A stretch of DNA of 34,215 nucleotides from an uncultured Bacteroidia bacterium. GTDB lineage: Bacteria > Bacteroidota > Bacteroidia > Bacteroidales > UBA932. Position 1 is the first letter of the stretch. Each line of letters starts with the position of its first letter. Below the pieces are notes generated by a model. It was not told the origin of the DNA. It did not search any database and saw nothing but the letters and a program-made list of their open reading frames with translations. Below, piece by piece: positions 10,199-19,667 of this stretch. The DNA lies in contig CADAND010000019.1 in the NCBI GenBank assembly GCA_902789245.1, positions 1 to 34,215 of the forward strand, read 5' to 3'. Made by a program: the position numbers and the translations under genes.

Positions 10199-10804
10199 AT
10201 GCACCGGGCGGCTCATATCGTGGTGCTGGCAGTCTTGCTGGCGGGGCTCTGCGCCTGCGGGCATCGCAGCCGCATCATCCCCGAGAACAAGCTGGTCCGT
10301 ATCTACCACGACATGTTCCTGGCCGACCAGTGGGTCCGGGACCACCCGGAGACCCGCGTCGACGTCGACACGACGCTGCTCTTCGATCCGATCTTCCATC
10401 GCTACGGCTACACCTTCGAGGATTACGACCGCACGGTCCAGTATTACCTCGACCACAGCGAGCGTTTCGTCAAGATCCTGAACCGGGTGGAGACGCAGTT
10501 GCGCAAGGAGGGGGAGGCCCTCCAGCAGGAGGCGGACCGCCAGACCGCCCGCGACATCGAGCTGGACCGCTACCGCCGTGGCTACCGCACGAAGGATTTC
10601 TCGACGGATTCGCTGCGCTGGGCGGGCATCCGGCCCCTGTGGCCCGTGGACACGCTCGCGGCGCCGGATACGCTGGCCGCCCGGGCCGATTCCCTCGCAC
10701 AGGCGGATTCGTTGCGGGCGGTGGAACTGCCCGACCCCGAGCTGCTGCCGCTTGAAAAGGCTTCCCGGCATCTGAAGAAAGAGATAATGGAATTAACAGA
10801 ATAA
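10199..10804 (+). CDS. DUF4296 domain lipoprotein
   Basis: The protein is 201 aa. Residues 1-19 form a lipoprotein signal ending in the lipobox LCAC (acylated Cys20). The next part, IIPENKLVRIYHDMFLADQWV, is the DUF4296 signature known from Bacteroidetes lipoproteins. It is followed by a helical segment with YGYTFEDYDRTVQYYLDH. The C-terminal part is a Asp/Ala/Leu-rich, low-complexity stretch (about 155-185). It is predicted to be a periplasmic membrane-attached protein, and its function is unknown. The start at 10199 is 4 nt after the pheT stop and deoC starts 10 nt after its end, so it sits inside the ftsY-pheT-deoC run. Confidence 0.85.
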   Translation: MHRAAHIVVLAVLLAGLCACGHRSRIIPENKLVRIYHDMFLADQWVRDHPETRVDVDTTLLFDPIFHRYGYTFEDYDRTVQYYLDHSERFVKILNRVETQLRKEGEALQQEADRQTARDIELDRYRRGYRTKDFSTDSLRWAGIRPLWPVDTLAAPDTLAARADSLAQADSLRAVELPDPELLPLEKASRHLKKEIMELTE

Positions 10805-10814
10805 TACAGTTTCT

Positions 10815-11705
10815 ATGGATTATTTGGAAAAATACGGCTACGCGCCCGTTGACGCGCAAATTGCTTCCAGCCTGCAGGCGGTGGCGTCCTCGCTGGACGC
10901 CCTGGCCACGCCGGACGTGCTCAAGAAATGCTTTTCGCTGATGGACCTGACCACCCTGAAGTCCAACGACACGGTCGCTTCCGTCAGCAAGCTGGTGGAC
11001 AAGGTGAGTCGTCTCCAGACGGAGTATCCGTCCTACCCGCTGCCCGCTTCGGTGTGCGTGTATCCCAACTTCGCGCCCGTCGTGCGCGAGCGCCGCTGCA
11101 GCCCGGAGCTGCATGTGACCACCGTTGCGAGCTGCTTCCCCTCTGCGCAGAGCTTCCTGGAAGTGAAGGTCCGCGAGTGCGAACTGGCCGTGCGGGCCGG
11201 CGCCGACGAGGTGGATATCGTCCTCGCGCTCAATGCCTTCCTGGCCGGGGACTACGCCGCTGCGTCGAATGAAATTGTGCAGATGAAGCAGGCGATTGAC
11301 GCCGAGGCCGCCCGCCAGGGCCGCCGCGTCGTGCTCAAGGTCATCCTGGAGACGGGCCTGCTCGCCTCCACAGAGAACATCGCGCGCGCCTCGTTCCTGG
11401 CGATGGAAGCCGGCGCGGACTTCATCAAGACTTCGACCGGCAAAGTGGAAGTCAACGCCACGCCGGAGGCTGCCTGGGTGATGTGCGAGTGCATCAAGGC
11501 CTTCTATGCCAAGACCGGCCGCAAGGTTGGCTTCAAGGCCGCGGGCGGCATCTCCAACGACCGCGACGCCCGCCTCTACTACGGCATCGGTGCCGCCGTG
11601 CTGGGCGAAGACTGGGTGGAAAAGGACCATTTTCGCTTCGGTGTGAGCCGCCTGGGCAACAGCCTGATGAGCGCAATCGAACAAAAAGAGGTGAAATTCT
11701 TTTAA
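10815..11705 (+). CDS. deoC: Deoxyribose-phosphate aldolase
   Basis: DeoC cleaves 2-deoxy-D-ribose 5-phosphate to acetaldehyde and glyceraldehyde 3-phosphate, salvaging deoxynucleosides. The 296-aa TIM-barrel protein has LMDLTTLK near the N-terminus and VCVYPNF. The active-site residues are in EVDIVLALNAFL (D134), GADFIKTSTGK (Schiff-base Lys205) and VGFKAAGGIS (Lys241). The length fits the longer class common in Bacteroidetes. No other deo genes are adjacent. A strong terminator follows 35 nt after the stop, so deoC ends the transcription unit that began at ftsY. Confidence 0.95.
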   Translation: MDYLEKYGYAPVDAQIASSLQAVASSLDALATPDVLKKCFSLMDLTTLKSNDTVASVSKLVDKVSRLQTEYPSYPLPASVCVYPNFAPVVRERRCSPELHVTTVASCFPSAQSFLEVKVRECELAVRAGADEVDIVLALNAFLAGDYAAASNEIVQMKQAIDAEAARQGRRVVLKVILETGLLASTENIARASFLAMEAGADFIKTSTGKVEVNATPEAAWVMCECIKAFYAKTGRKVGFKAAGGISNDRDARLYYGIGAAVLGEDWVEKDHFRFGVSRLGNSLMSAIEQKEVKFF

Positions 11706-11710
11706 TTCGT

Positions 11711-11728
11711 GCGAATCTTTCGATTCGC
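11711..11728 (+). repeat. Short hairpin after deoC
   Basis: GCGAATC and GATTCGC pair around TTTC, with one further wobble pair outside. It has no T-run and sits just before the stronger terminator. It may help stabilise the mRNA end. Confidence 0.45.
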
Positions 11729-11739
11729 GCAAACGCGAA

Positions 11740-11773
11740 AAAGAGCCCTGCACGCTGCCGTGCGGGGCTCTTT
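11740..11773 (+). terminator. Terminator after deoC
   Basis: A 15-bp stem (11740-11754 with 11759-11773, one G-T wobble) with a CTGC loop contains AGAGCCC / GGGGCTCT. The T-run is short (TTT), but A- and T-rich flanks on both sides could make it work in either direction. Confidence 0.75.
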
Positions 11774-11824
11774 GCATATTAAACGATTAATCGGAAAAGA
11801 AATCGGCTCATTCCTGCGACCTTT

Positions 11825-11845
11825 GCCTGAGACAAATACTCAGGC
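11825..11845 (+). repeat. Hairpin directly before a start codon
   Basis: GCCTGAG (11825-11831) and CTCAGGC (11839-11845) are perfectly complementary around ACAAATA. The downstream arm ends 2 nt before the ATG at 11848. It follows GACCTTTG (11818-11825), a one-mismatch -7 box. It could act on translation or as an operator. Confidence 0.55.
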
Positions 11846-11847
11846 TT

Positions 11848-13425
11848 ATGAAAAGGTTGATTCAATTCGTTTTGGCGGCCCTCCTGGCCGTCTGCTGCAG
11901 CGGCGGACAGCTCGACCCGCCCGCCGTCTTCCCGGACGATCCGGGGGAGTGTCACGACCAGATTGTCCTCGGCAAGCAGCTGGATGATCCGTATTCCGTG
12001 GCGAACATGGAGAAGGCGCTCTTGGCCGTCTATCCGACCAAGGCGTCGCGCGTCCCCGTGCCGACGACCCATTATTACGTCCGCTTCCTTCCGAAGAGCG
12101 ACCGGCAACTCCAGCTGCTGGAGAGACAAGGCATCGAGCTGCTGGATCATCCGTTGGATTATGAAATCGTGAAAGAGGGGGACTGGTACCACGATCCGTC
12201 CATCCCGGAAGGGGAGATTACCTGGCAGTACGCCGTGGTGCCCAAGGATGTTGTCCTGCCGCGCATGGTCATCTATGAGATTCTCCATGAGTGCTATATC
12301 CCCGAGGATCATGTGGAGACGAAATCCGCCGACGGCATCGACTGGGCGGCGGTAGAGCGGGAGTCTTTCCGCCTGACGGGCAACGGCGACATGCTCGACG
12401 AGCTTTCCCTGACCAAGGCGGACGGCCCGCAGACGCCGGCCGGACGCATCACCATCGAGGATGCCGACATCGGCCTGGTGGAAGGCGTGCGCGGCGTACG
12501 CGTGGCGTGCAATATCTTCGTCAAGACGGCGCACGCCTTCACGGACGAGGATGGCCGGTACCGGATGTCGCGCAGCTTCTCCGGGAAGCCCCGCTACCGG
12601 CTTGTTTTCAAGAATTCCAAGGGCTTCTGCATCGGCCTGAACCTCCTGCTGGTGCCGGCCTCCATCTCTTCGCTGGGGAAGGGCGAGGCCTCGGGGATGG
12701 ACCTGTTGGTGACCCGGGATTCTGACCGGCGTCTCTTCAGCCGCTGCGTGGTGAACAACGCGGGTTTCGACTACATCGGGCGTTGCGCCGCGGAATCCCC
12801 TAGCGTGAAGACGCCGCCCTCCAACCTGCGCCTGTGGCTCTTCCAGAGCCTGGACTTCGGCCTGGCTCCGATGCTTCAGCAGGGCGTGCTGATCGACAAC
12901 GGCGAGATCGGCAGGATGCTGGGCCAGTACTCCATCCTGGTCAAGCTCTTCCTGCCCGACGCCATGGTGGGACTCAGGGGCAAGGACACGTATGCCGCCA
13001 TTTATGCGGAAGCGCTCCACGCCTTCGCGCATGGCAGCCACCTCATGCTGGCCGGGCGTGACTACTGGGACCATTACGTGCGCTTCCTGGCCAAGTCCTA
13101 CCTGTCCTCGGGCTTTACGCTTTACGGCGTGGGTGCCGAGGAGGACCACGGGTATTGCGAAGTCGCGGAGATGTGGGCCTTCTTTACCCAGACGACGCTC
13201 TTCAGGGAGCGTTACGGGAGCACCATTGTGTCGCACTTCGGGCGGGACTGGTGGTTCCATCCGCAGATTTTCGAGATCCTGGCCGAGGAAGGACTGTCCT
13301 GGCAGAAGATTTTCCAGGTGCTCAGCTCGGATGTGACTGACCGGGAGATCCTCCGGAAGAAACTCAACAGCTATTACCCGGAGTACAAAAGTGCGATCAA
13401 TAAGGCATTTGCGACGTACAACTAA
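11848..13425 (+). CDS. Lipoprotein, possible degenerate zinc peptidase
   Basis: This is a 525-aa protein with a lipoprotein signal (MKRLIQFVLAALLAVC, acylated Cys16). A middle section near residues 205-250 (ACNIFVKTAHAFTDEDGRYR) resembles a carboxypeptidase regulatory-like beta domain. The C-terminal third has LHAFAHGSHLMLAG (H391, H395, H398) and then HGYCEVAEMWAFF (E438, E441). That spacing resembles HExxH zinc metallopeptidases, but alanine replaces the catalytic Glu (HAFAH). I infer an inactive peptidase or a binding protein on the cell surface. The family is not recognised with confidence. It is a single gene between the deoC terminator and tRNA-Leu. Confidence 0.75.
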   Translation: MKRLIQFVLAALLAVCCSGGQLDPPAVFPDDPGECHDQIVLGKQLDDPYSVANMEKALLAVYPTKASRVPVPTTHYYVRFLPKSDRQLQLLERQGIELLDHPLDYEIVKEGDWYHDPSIPEGEITWQYAVVPKDVVLPRMVIYEILHECYIPEDHVETKSADGIDWAAVERESFRLTGNGDMLDELSLTKADGPQTPAGRITIEDADIGLVEGVRGVRVACNIFVKTAHAFTDEDGRYRMSRSFSGKPRYRLVFKNSKGFCIGLNLLLVPASISSLGKGEASGMDLLVTRDSDRRLFSRCVVNNAGFDYIGRCAAESPSVKTPPSNLRLWLFQSLDFGLAPMLQQGVLIDNGEIGRMLGQYSILVKLFLPDAMVGLRGKDTYAAIYAEALHAFAHGSHLMLAGRDYWDHYVRFLAKSYLSSGFTLYGVGAEEDHGYCEVAEMWAFFTQTTLFRERYGSTIVSHFGRDWWFHPQIFEILAEEGLSWQKIFQVLSSDVTDREILRKKLNSYYPEYKSAINKAFATYN

Positions 13426-13475
13426 AACTATAGAAAAGCCGTCGGATGGATTGTCTTCCCTACTGCGAAGTTTTT

Positions 13476-13506
13476 TTTGTCATTCTTACAAAAAGTTGTA
13501 TCTTTG
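13476..13506 (+). promoter_or_regulatory. Promoter of tRNA-Leu
   Basis: TTTG at 13476-13479, a 19-bp spacer, and TATCTTTG at 13499-13506 make an essentially perfect Bacteroidetes housekeeping promoter. It ends 12 nt before the tRNA 5' end. It serves as a reference for the other promoter calls in the window. Confidence 0.85.
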
Positions 13507-13518
13507 CAATCCATTCGA

Positions 13519-13601
13519 GCGCGGGTGGCGAAATGGTAGACGCGCTAGTTTCAGGAGCTAGTGTCAATTGCGACGTGTGAGTTCGACTCTCATCCCGCGC
13601 A
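13519..13601 (+). tRNA. tRNA-Leu (anticodon CAG)
   Basis: The acceptor stem GCGCGGG pairs with CCCGCGC. The D arm is GCGAAATGGTAGACGC. The anticodon loop TTCAGGA lies between CTAGT and GCTAG and gives CAG. A long class II variable arm follows, then a T arm GTGAG-TTCGACT-CTCAT. The discriminator is A and CCA is not encoded. It has its own promoter and terminator. Confidence 0.95.
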
Positions 13602-13605
13602 CAAG

Positions 13606-13637
13606 GAGGCAGTATCGTTGGATGCTGCCTCTTTTTT
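13606..13637 (+). terminator. Terminator of tRNA-Leu
   Basis: An 11-bp stem GAGGCAGTATC / GATGCTGCCTC (one G-T wobble) with a GTTG loop is followed by six T at 13632-13637. Confidence 0.9.
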
Positions 13638-13649
13638 GTGCAACAGGCT

Positions 13650-13689
13650 CTACGAAAAAAAGCAGGCATGAAACCTGCTTTTTTCGTAG
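13650..13689 (-). terminator. Terminator of tRNA-Arg (possibly bidirectional)
   Basis: CTACG plus an A-run plus GCAGG (13650-13666) mirrors CCTGC plus a T-run plus CGTAG (13674-13689) around CATGAAA. The A-run and T-run give a U-tract on either strand. It overlaps the 3' edge of the minus-strand tRNA-Arg and separates the two convergent tRNA genes. Confidence 0.75.
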
Positions 13690-13758
13690 CTCCGAGCAGA
13701 ATCGAACTGCTATCTATGGTTTAGGAAACCACTATTCTATCCGTTGAACTACAGAGCC
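13687..13758 (-). tRNA. tRNA-Arg (anticodon CCU)
   Basis: On the minus strand GGCTCTG pairs with CGGAGCT (two wobble pairs). The D arm is GTTCAACGGATAGAAT. The anticodon loop TTCCTAA lies between GTGGT and ACCAT and gives CCT. The T arm is AGCAG-TTCGATT-CTGCT and the discriminator is A. CCA is not encoded. No convincing promoter lies between it and the rpmF terminator. Confidence 0.93.
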
Positions 13759-13766
13759 ATCGGATT

Positions 13767-13789
13767 AAAAAAAGCCGCCATCGGGCGGC
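13767..13789 (-). terminator. Terminator of rpmF (minus strand)
   Basis: GCCGCC (13774-13779) and GGCGGC (13784-13789) pair around ATCG. Read on the minus strand, the hairpin is followed by a run of seven U (13767-13773). Confidence 0.85.
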
Positions 13790-13799
13790 CTTTCACAGA

Positions 13800-13982
13800 T
13801 TACTCAGCGTTCTTGACAACGATCTGACGGCCTCTGTAGTAGCCACACTCAGGGCAGACGCGGTGATAGATCACGGTCGCGCCGCAGTTGGGGCAGGTGG
13901 CGAGGGTCGGAACCGGCGCGAAATCGTGCGTACGGCGCTTGTCCCGGCGCTGCTTGGAAAGTTTGTGTTTCGGATGTGCCAT
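13800..13982 (-). CDS. rpmF: 50S ribosomal protein L32
   Basis: This 60-aa protein begins MAHPKHKLSKQRRDKRRTHD. It carries a zinc ribbon with CPNC (C30, C33) and CPEC (C43, C46), so it is the zinc-binding form, unlike the L28 and L33 in this window. It is a component of the large ribosomal subunit. It follows yceD (DUF177) by 20 nt on the minus strand, which is the classic yceD-rpmF pairing. A terminator lies just past its stop, and tRNA-Arg follows. Confidence 0.97.
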   Translation of the reverse strand: MAHPKHKLSKQRRDKRRTHDFAPVPTLATCPNCGATVIYHRVCPECGYYRGRQIVVKNAE

Positions 13983-14002
13983 TGCTTTATCTTTTTAAAC
14001 TA

Positions 14003-14389
14003 TTATTTACTCAAATACTTCGTAGTTTCCTGGTTGCATTCGCCTTCGGCATGGACACGCTGGAGCGGCAGCGAGGTGCATACGTAGTCGTACACATCCT
14101 GCGACAGGTCCAGTTCGCCGCCCTCGGGGGTGTACGTTTCCTCAAAAGAAGCGTCCACCGGAATAACAAGGTCCTCGAGGCATCTGTCGCAAGCGACAGT
14201 CACGCTGCCGGCCATCGTGCAGGCGGCGTCCACGGTCAGCCCGCGGCTGATCACGTCGGCCGTCACTTCCAGATCGGCGCCCAGGATCTCTACGTTCCCG
14301 AATGTTTCAAAGAACTCGGCTCCCACGTGCCACTTCAGGTGGTTCGTGCCGGGGGCCAGACTTGTCAGTTGAACTACAAAGGGTTGCAA
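14003..14389 (-). CDS. yceD: DUF177 / YceD family protein
   Basis: The protein is about 129 aa from the TTG chosen here. It contains the DUF177 core with ACTMAGSVTVACDRCLEDLV and a late HAEGECNQETTKYLSK. In other bacteria YceD-type proteins act in 23S rRNA handling and large-subunit accumulation and are encoded just before rpmF, as here. The start is uncertain. There is no ATG near the expected N-terminus, the frame can be extended to TTG 14416, and a good promoter box (14387-14394) overlaps the TTG at 14389. Residues from QPFVVQLTSLAPG onward fit the family. A non-standard start such as GTA or GTT near 14377 cannot be excluded. Confidence 0.85.
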   Translation of the reverse strand: MQPFVVQLTSLAPGTNHLKWHVGAEFFETFGNVEILGADLEVTADVISRGLTVDAACTMAGSVTVACDRCLEDLVIPVDASFEETYTPEGGELDLSQDVYDYVCTSLPLQRVHAEGECNQETTKYLSK

Positions 14390-14416
14390 AGTTAGCAATT
14401 TTTTTGCGATTAGCAA
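14387..14416 (-). promoter_or_regulatory. Promoter of yceD-rpmF
   Basis: On the minus strand TTG (14416-14414) and TAACTTTG (14394-14387) are 19 bp apart, matching the Bacteroidetes consensus. It lies in the 40 bp after the typA stop. Transcription would start about 14383, inside the beginning of the conserved yceD frame. Confidence 0.6.
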
Positions 14417-14422
14417 CTAAAA

Positions 14423-16228
<1,806 letters not shown>

Positions 16229-16268
16229 ATTCTGTAACTGTACTATTTCGCTGGAATGTAAAATCGTG

Positions 16269-16276
16269 CAAAGTTA
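16269..16276 (-). promoter_or_regulatory. -7 box of typA
   Basis: CAAAGTTA on the plus strand reads TAACTTTG on the minus strand, matching TAnnTTTG. It is 40 nt before the typA ATG. A TTTG at 16305-16302 is too far away (25 bp) to be a normal -33 element. Confidence 0.55.
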
Positions 16277-16312
16277 GGGATTTCCTCGGAAAATCATAAT
16301 TCAAATTATTAG

Positions 16313-16320
16313 TATATTTG
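16313..16320 (+). promoter_or_regulatory. -7 box 6 nt before lipoprotein start
   Basis: TATATTTG is followed by CAAGTT and then the ATG at 16327. This is the same -7/6 nt/ATG layout as ftsY, again implying a nearly leaderless message. Confidence 0.6.
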
Positions 16321-16326
16321 CAAGTT

Positions 16327-17607
16327 ATGTGCAAAAAAGGCATCATAGCCCTGTTGGCGGCCCTGCCGCTGCTCTTCGCCTGCGGCAATCCGGCCCCGAA
16401 AACGGGGGATATGCGTCGCGTTCCGGAGCTGCTCGCCGCCGTCCCTTCGGACGCGCTGGCCGTGATCTGCTATGACCGCCTGGAAGAGGGCCTGCCGCTC
16501 CTGGATTCGACGAGCGTCCTGCACAAACTGAACCTGACGGCCTTCAAGCAGTCCCAGATGGCGCTTTCGCTGTGCTACAACGGCTCGCTCGTGCCCGTGC
16601 TCGCCCTGGATGCGGGCCGCGCCGATGCCGACTCCGCGTCGGCCGTGAGCGCCCTCCTCGCGCAGGCTTCGGTCCTGAAGCTGCAGGCGCAGTACGTCCG
16701 ACCCGATGCGGAGACGAAGCGGCGCGGCTTCGTGCTCATCACCCCCTCTGACGCGCAACTGACCGCCGTCCGGCGGCACCTGACCGAACATACCTCCATC
16801 CTTGACGCACCCGGCTTCCGCCAGGCCCTCGCGGCCGCTGCGGGGCGGGACTTTGTCGCCTTCCGCGGCGGGGGAGCCCCCGAACGCCTGGCGCCGAAGA
16901 GCTGGCTGCGGGACTTCTTCCCCCGCCGGCCGCTGACCCGTTTTCTGGGCAACGTGGCCGACTGGACCGTACTCACGCCCGCTGCGGGCGGCTTCGACGT
17001 CGTGCCCGTCTGCGAGCCGGACGACGCCTTCTACGCCAACATCCTCGGCCTCCTGCCGCCGGGCGACAGCCGCCTCGGCGCCATCCTCCCTGGGGACACG
17101 CGCTTCGCCTTGGCGCTGCCCGTGTCGCTTCCACAGACCCGCGAGGCCGTGGACCGCTGGCAGGACGCTTCCGTCCGGCTGACCGCGTACCAGAAGCGGC
17201 TGGAGGCGCTCCGCAGGGAGAGCGGGAAGGACCCGCTCAAGTGGGAGTTGGAGCAGAGCGTCCGCGAAGTCGCGCTCGTGCACTTCGGCGGCGGGGCCGT
17301 GGCCCTGGTCCGCCCCGCCAAGCCTGCGACGGAGCGCGAACTTCATGAGAATCCCTGGCGCGGCTTCCTGCCCGCGCTCTACGGCGACGCCTTCGCGCTC
17401 GCCGACGACAGCTGCACCGCCAGCTCGCGCGGGTGGCAGATCTATGGCAGCCAGGAGGCCGTCTCGGCCTTCATCGAGGCCGCCCGTCCCGCAGAAGCGG
17501 CCGTCGCCTGGCCCGGCAAGGGCTGCCGCTTCGTCATTTATCAACCCGGAAAGACCCTTGCCTGGGGCAAGAAAGGCATTAAATTGATATGGAATTCCAC
17601 TCAGTAA
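16327..17607 (+). CDS. Lipoprotein of unknown function
   Basis: This is a 426-aa protein. The ATG at 16327 starts a lipoprotein signal, MCKKGIIALLAALPLLFAC, with acylated Cys19. The alternative TTG at 16318 lies inside the promoter box and is rejected. The mature part begins with RVPELLAAVPSDALAVICYDRLEEGL. This resembles the opening of large periplasmic DUF3352/DUF4836-like proteins, in which a signal is followed by a statement on 'VP.da..v'. That is a weak similarity and no function is assigned. The C-terminal 18 bases overlap the start of the next gene (overlap 17589-17607), so the two are translationally coupled. Confidence 0.8.
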   Translation: MCKKGIIALLAALPLLFACGNPAPKTGDMRRVPELLAAVPSDALAVICYDRLEEGLPLLDSTSVLHKLNLTAFKQSQMALSLCYNGSLVPVLALDAGRADADSASAVSALLAQASVLKLQAQYVRPDAETKRRGFVLITPSDAQLTAVRRHLTEHTSILDAPGFRQALAAAAGRDFVAFRGGGAPERLAPKSWLRDFFPRRPLTRFLGNVADWTVLTPAAGGFDVVPVCEPDDAFYANILGLLPPGDSRLGAILPGDTRFALALPVSLPQTREAVDRWQDASVRLTAYQKRLEALRRESGKDPLKWELEQSVREVALVHFGGGAVALVRPAKPATERELHENPWRGFLPALYGDAFALADDSCTASSRGWQIYGSQEAVSAFIEAARPAEAAVAWPGKGCRFVIYQPGKTLAWGKKGIKLIWNSTQ

Positions 17608-19253
17608 ACAAACTGCTCGAAAAGAGCATCAAGGAAAACTGGGAGCGCGAAGCCCTCTCGAACTACCAGGGCGTTACGCTCAAATACTCCGACGTGGCGG
17701 AGCGCATCGAGCTCCTGCACATCGCTTTCGAAAAATGCGGGCTCAAGAAGGGGGACAAAGTCGCCCTCTGCTCCCGCAACCAGGCCCACTGGGGCGTGTG
17801 CTTCCTGGCCGCCATGACCTACGGCGCCGTGCCCGTGCCCCTGCTGCATGAATTCAAACCCGAGAACATACATTATCTGGTCAACCATTCCGAGGCCAAG
17901 GTCTTCTTCGTGGACGAAGTGATCTGGCAGGGGCTCTCCGAGGCGGAGATGCCCGGCCTGGAGGTCATCGTACAGATGAACACCCTCAACTACATCTACG
18001 CCAAGAACCAGGACCTCGTGGAAGTGCGCAAGAACCTCACGCGCACCTTCAACCAGATGTATCCGGAAGGGCTCAAGCCCGAGCATCTCAACTATTATGA
18101 GGACCAGGCCGAGGAGCTCGCCCTGATCAACTATACCTCGGGCACCTCCGGCTTCTCGAAGGGCGTCATGCTGCCGTACCGCTCGCTGTGGTGCAACATC
18201 TCCTTCGCCACCACCGTGGCGGAGCCGCAGATGACCTGCGAATCGCAGATGGTCGCCATGCTCCCGTCCGCCCACATGTACGGCATGATGTTCGAGTTCC
18301 TCTTCGAGATGACCATCGGCGCGCACGTCTATTTCCTGACGCGCACCCCGAGCCCGAAGGTGATCATGCAGGCCTTCTCCGAGATCCACCCCGACGTGAT
18401 CATCGCCGTGCCGCTGATCTTCGAGAAGGTGTACAAGTCCCAGATCAAACCCGTGGTGGACCGCCACAAGTCCCTGATGCGCATCCCCATCGTGGACCAG
18501 GTGATCCGCAAGAAGATCCGCAACGGCCTGATCGACTCCTTCGGCGGCCGCTTCGAGGAAGTGATCCTCGGCGGCGCCGCCTTCAACCCGGAGGTCGAGA
18601 AGTTCATGCGCCAGATCCATTTTCCCTTCACCGTCGGCTACGGCATGACGGAGTGCGGCCCGATCATCACCTACGCCAAGTGGTGGAAGGCCCGCAAGGG
18701 CTCCTGCGGCGTGCCCGTGCCGGGCTGCGAGATCCGCATCGACTCCAAGAATCCTTACAAGGAGCCGGGCGAAGTGCAGGTCAAGGGCGACAACGTCTTC
18801 CTGGGCTACTTCAAGAACCGCGACGCCACCAAGGCTTCCTTCACCAACGACGGCTGGTTCAAGACCGGCGACATCGGCGTGATCGACTACGACGGCTACC
18901 TGTACCTGCGCGGCCGCTGCAAGTGCATGATCCTCGGTGCCAGCGGCCAGAACATCTATCCGGAGGAGCTGGAAGCCGTCATCAACAACGTCACCTACGT
19001 GGTCGACTCGCTGGTGGTCGAGGACAAGATCGGCCTGACGGCCCTCGTTTATCCCGACTACCACCAGGGCGAGCTGGACGGCATGAGCGGCGAGCAGCTG
19101 GAGCAGCGCATCAACGACAGCCTGCCGGAGATCAACAAGCTCCTGCCCGCCTACGCGCAGATCAACCATATCGAGTTCCTGCCCGAAGACTTCGAGCGGA
19201 CCCCGAAGCGCAGTATCAAGCGTTACCTTTATCAGAGAGAAACGGGACGATGA
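17589..19253 (+). CDS. AMP-dependent synthetase (long-chain acyl-CoA ligase type)
   Basis: This is a 554-aa member of the ANL superfamily, which activates a carboxylate with ATP to an acyl-adenylate and usually transfers it to CoA. Motifs visible are YTSGTSGFSKGVMLPYRSL (phosphate-binding loop, Y182), YGMTECGP (from Y351), WFKTGDIG and YLRGRCKCMILGASGQNIYP. A C-terminal catalytic lysine lies in RTPKRSIKRYLY. The overall layout is closest to FadD-like acyl-CoA synthetases. The substrate cannot be read from sequence and no acyl carrier protein gene is adjacent. It starts inside the preceding lipoprotein gene and its stop shares ATGA with the dCMP deaminase start. Confidence 0.88.
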   Translation: MEFHSVNKLLEKSIKENWEREALSNYQGVTLKYSDVAERIELLHIAFEKCGLKKGDKVALCSRNQAHWGVCFLAAMTYGAVPVPLLHEFKPENIHYLVNHSEAKVFFVDEVIWQGLSEAEMPGLEVIVQMNTLNYIYAKNQDLVEVRKNLTRTFNQMYPEGLKPEHLNYYEDQAEELALINYTSGTSGFSKGVMLPYRSLWCNISFATTVAEPQMTCESQMVAMLPSAHMYGMMFEFLFEMTIGAHVYFLTRTPSPKVIMQAFSEIHPDVIIAVPLIFEKVYKSQIKPVVDRHKSLMRIPIVDQVIRKKIRNGLIDSFGGRFEEVILGGAAFNPEVEKFMRQIHFPFTVGYGMTECGPIITYAKWWKARKGSCGVPVPGCEIRIDSKNPYKEPGEVQVKGDNVFLGYFKNRDATKASFTNDGWFKTGDIGVIDYDGYLYLRGRCKCMILGASGQNIYPEELEAVINNVTYVVDSLVVEDKIGLTALVYPDYHQGELDGMSGEQLEQRINDSLPEINKLLPAYAQINHIEFLPEDFERTPKRSIKRYLYQRETGR

Positions 19254-19663
19254 GCAAATTCGACGACAAATACATGCGGATGGCCGCCATCTGGGCGGGC
19301 AATTCCTACTGCAAGCGCCGCCAGGTGGGCGCACTGCTGGTCAAAGACCGGATGATCATCTCGGACGGCTACAACGGCACTCCCTCGGGTTTCGAGAACA
19401 TCTGCGAGGACGAGAACGGCGTCACCAAGCCGTACGTGCTGCACGCCGAGGCCAACGCCATCTCCAAGGTGGCCAAGTCGGCCAACAGCGCCGACGGCGC
19501 CACCCTCTACGTCACGGCCTCGCCGTGCGTGGAGTGCGCCAAGCTCATCATCCAGTCCGGCATCAAGCGTGTCGTTTACCGCGACGAGTACCGGCTTACG
19601 GACGGCATCGACCTGCTGCGCCGCGCCGGCATAGAGGTCGAACGAATCGACGTGGAGGAGTAG
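19250..19663 (+). CDS. Deoxycytidylate deaminase
   Basis: The zinc-dependent dCMP deaminase converts dCMP to dUMP for thymidylate synthesis. It is 137 aa. The zinc ligands and proton shuttle are HAEANAI (H65, E67) and SPCVECAKLI (C93, C96). NGTPSGFENICEDENG near the substrate site is typical of ComEB-type dCMP deaminases. The ATG at 19250 overlaps the upstream stop (ATGA), which fixes the start and points to coupled translation. It is 4 nt ahead of the S41 protease. In Bacteroidetes dCMP deaminase is often next to a C-terminal processing protease, as here. Confidence 0.92.
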   Translation: MSKFDDKYMRMAAIWAGNSYCKRRQVGALLVKDRMIISDGYNGTPSGFENICEDENGVTKPYVLHAEANAISKVAKSANSADGATLYVTASPCVECAKLIIQSGIKRVVYRDEYRLTDGIDLLRRAGIEVERIDVEE

Positions 19664-19667
19664 CCGT

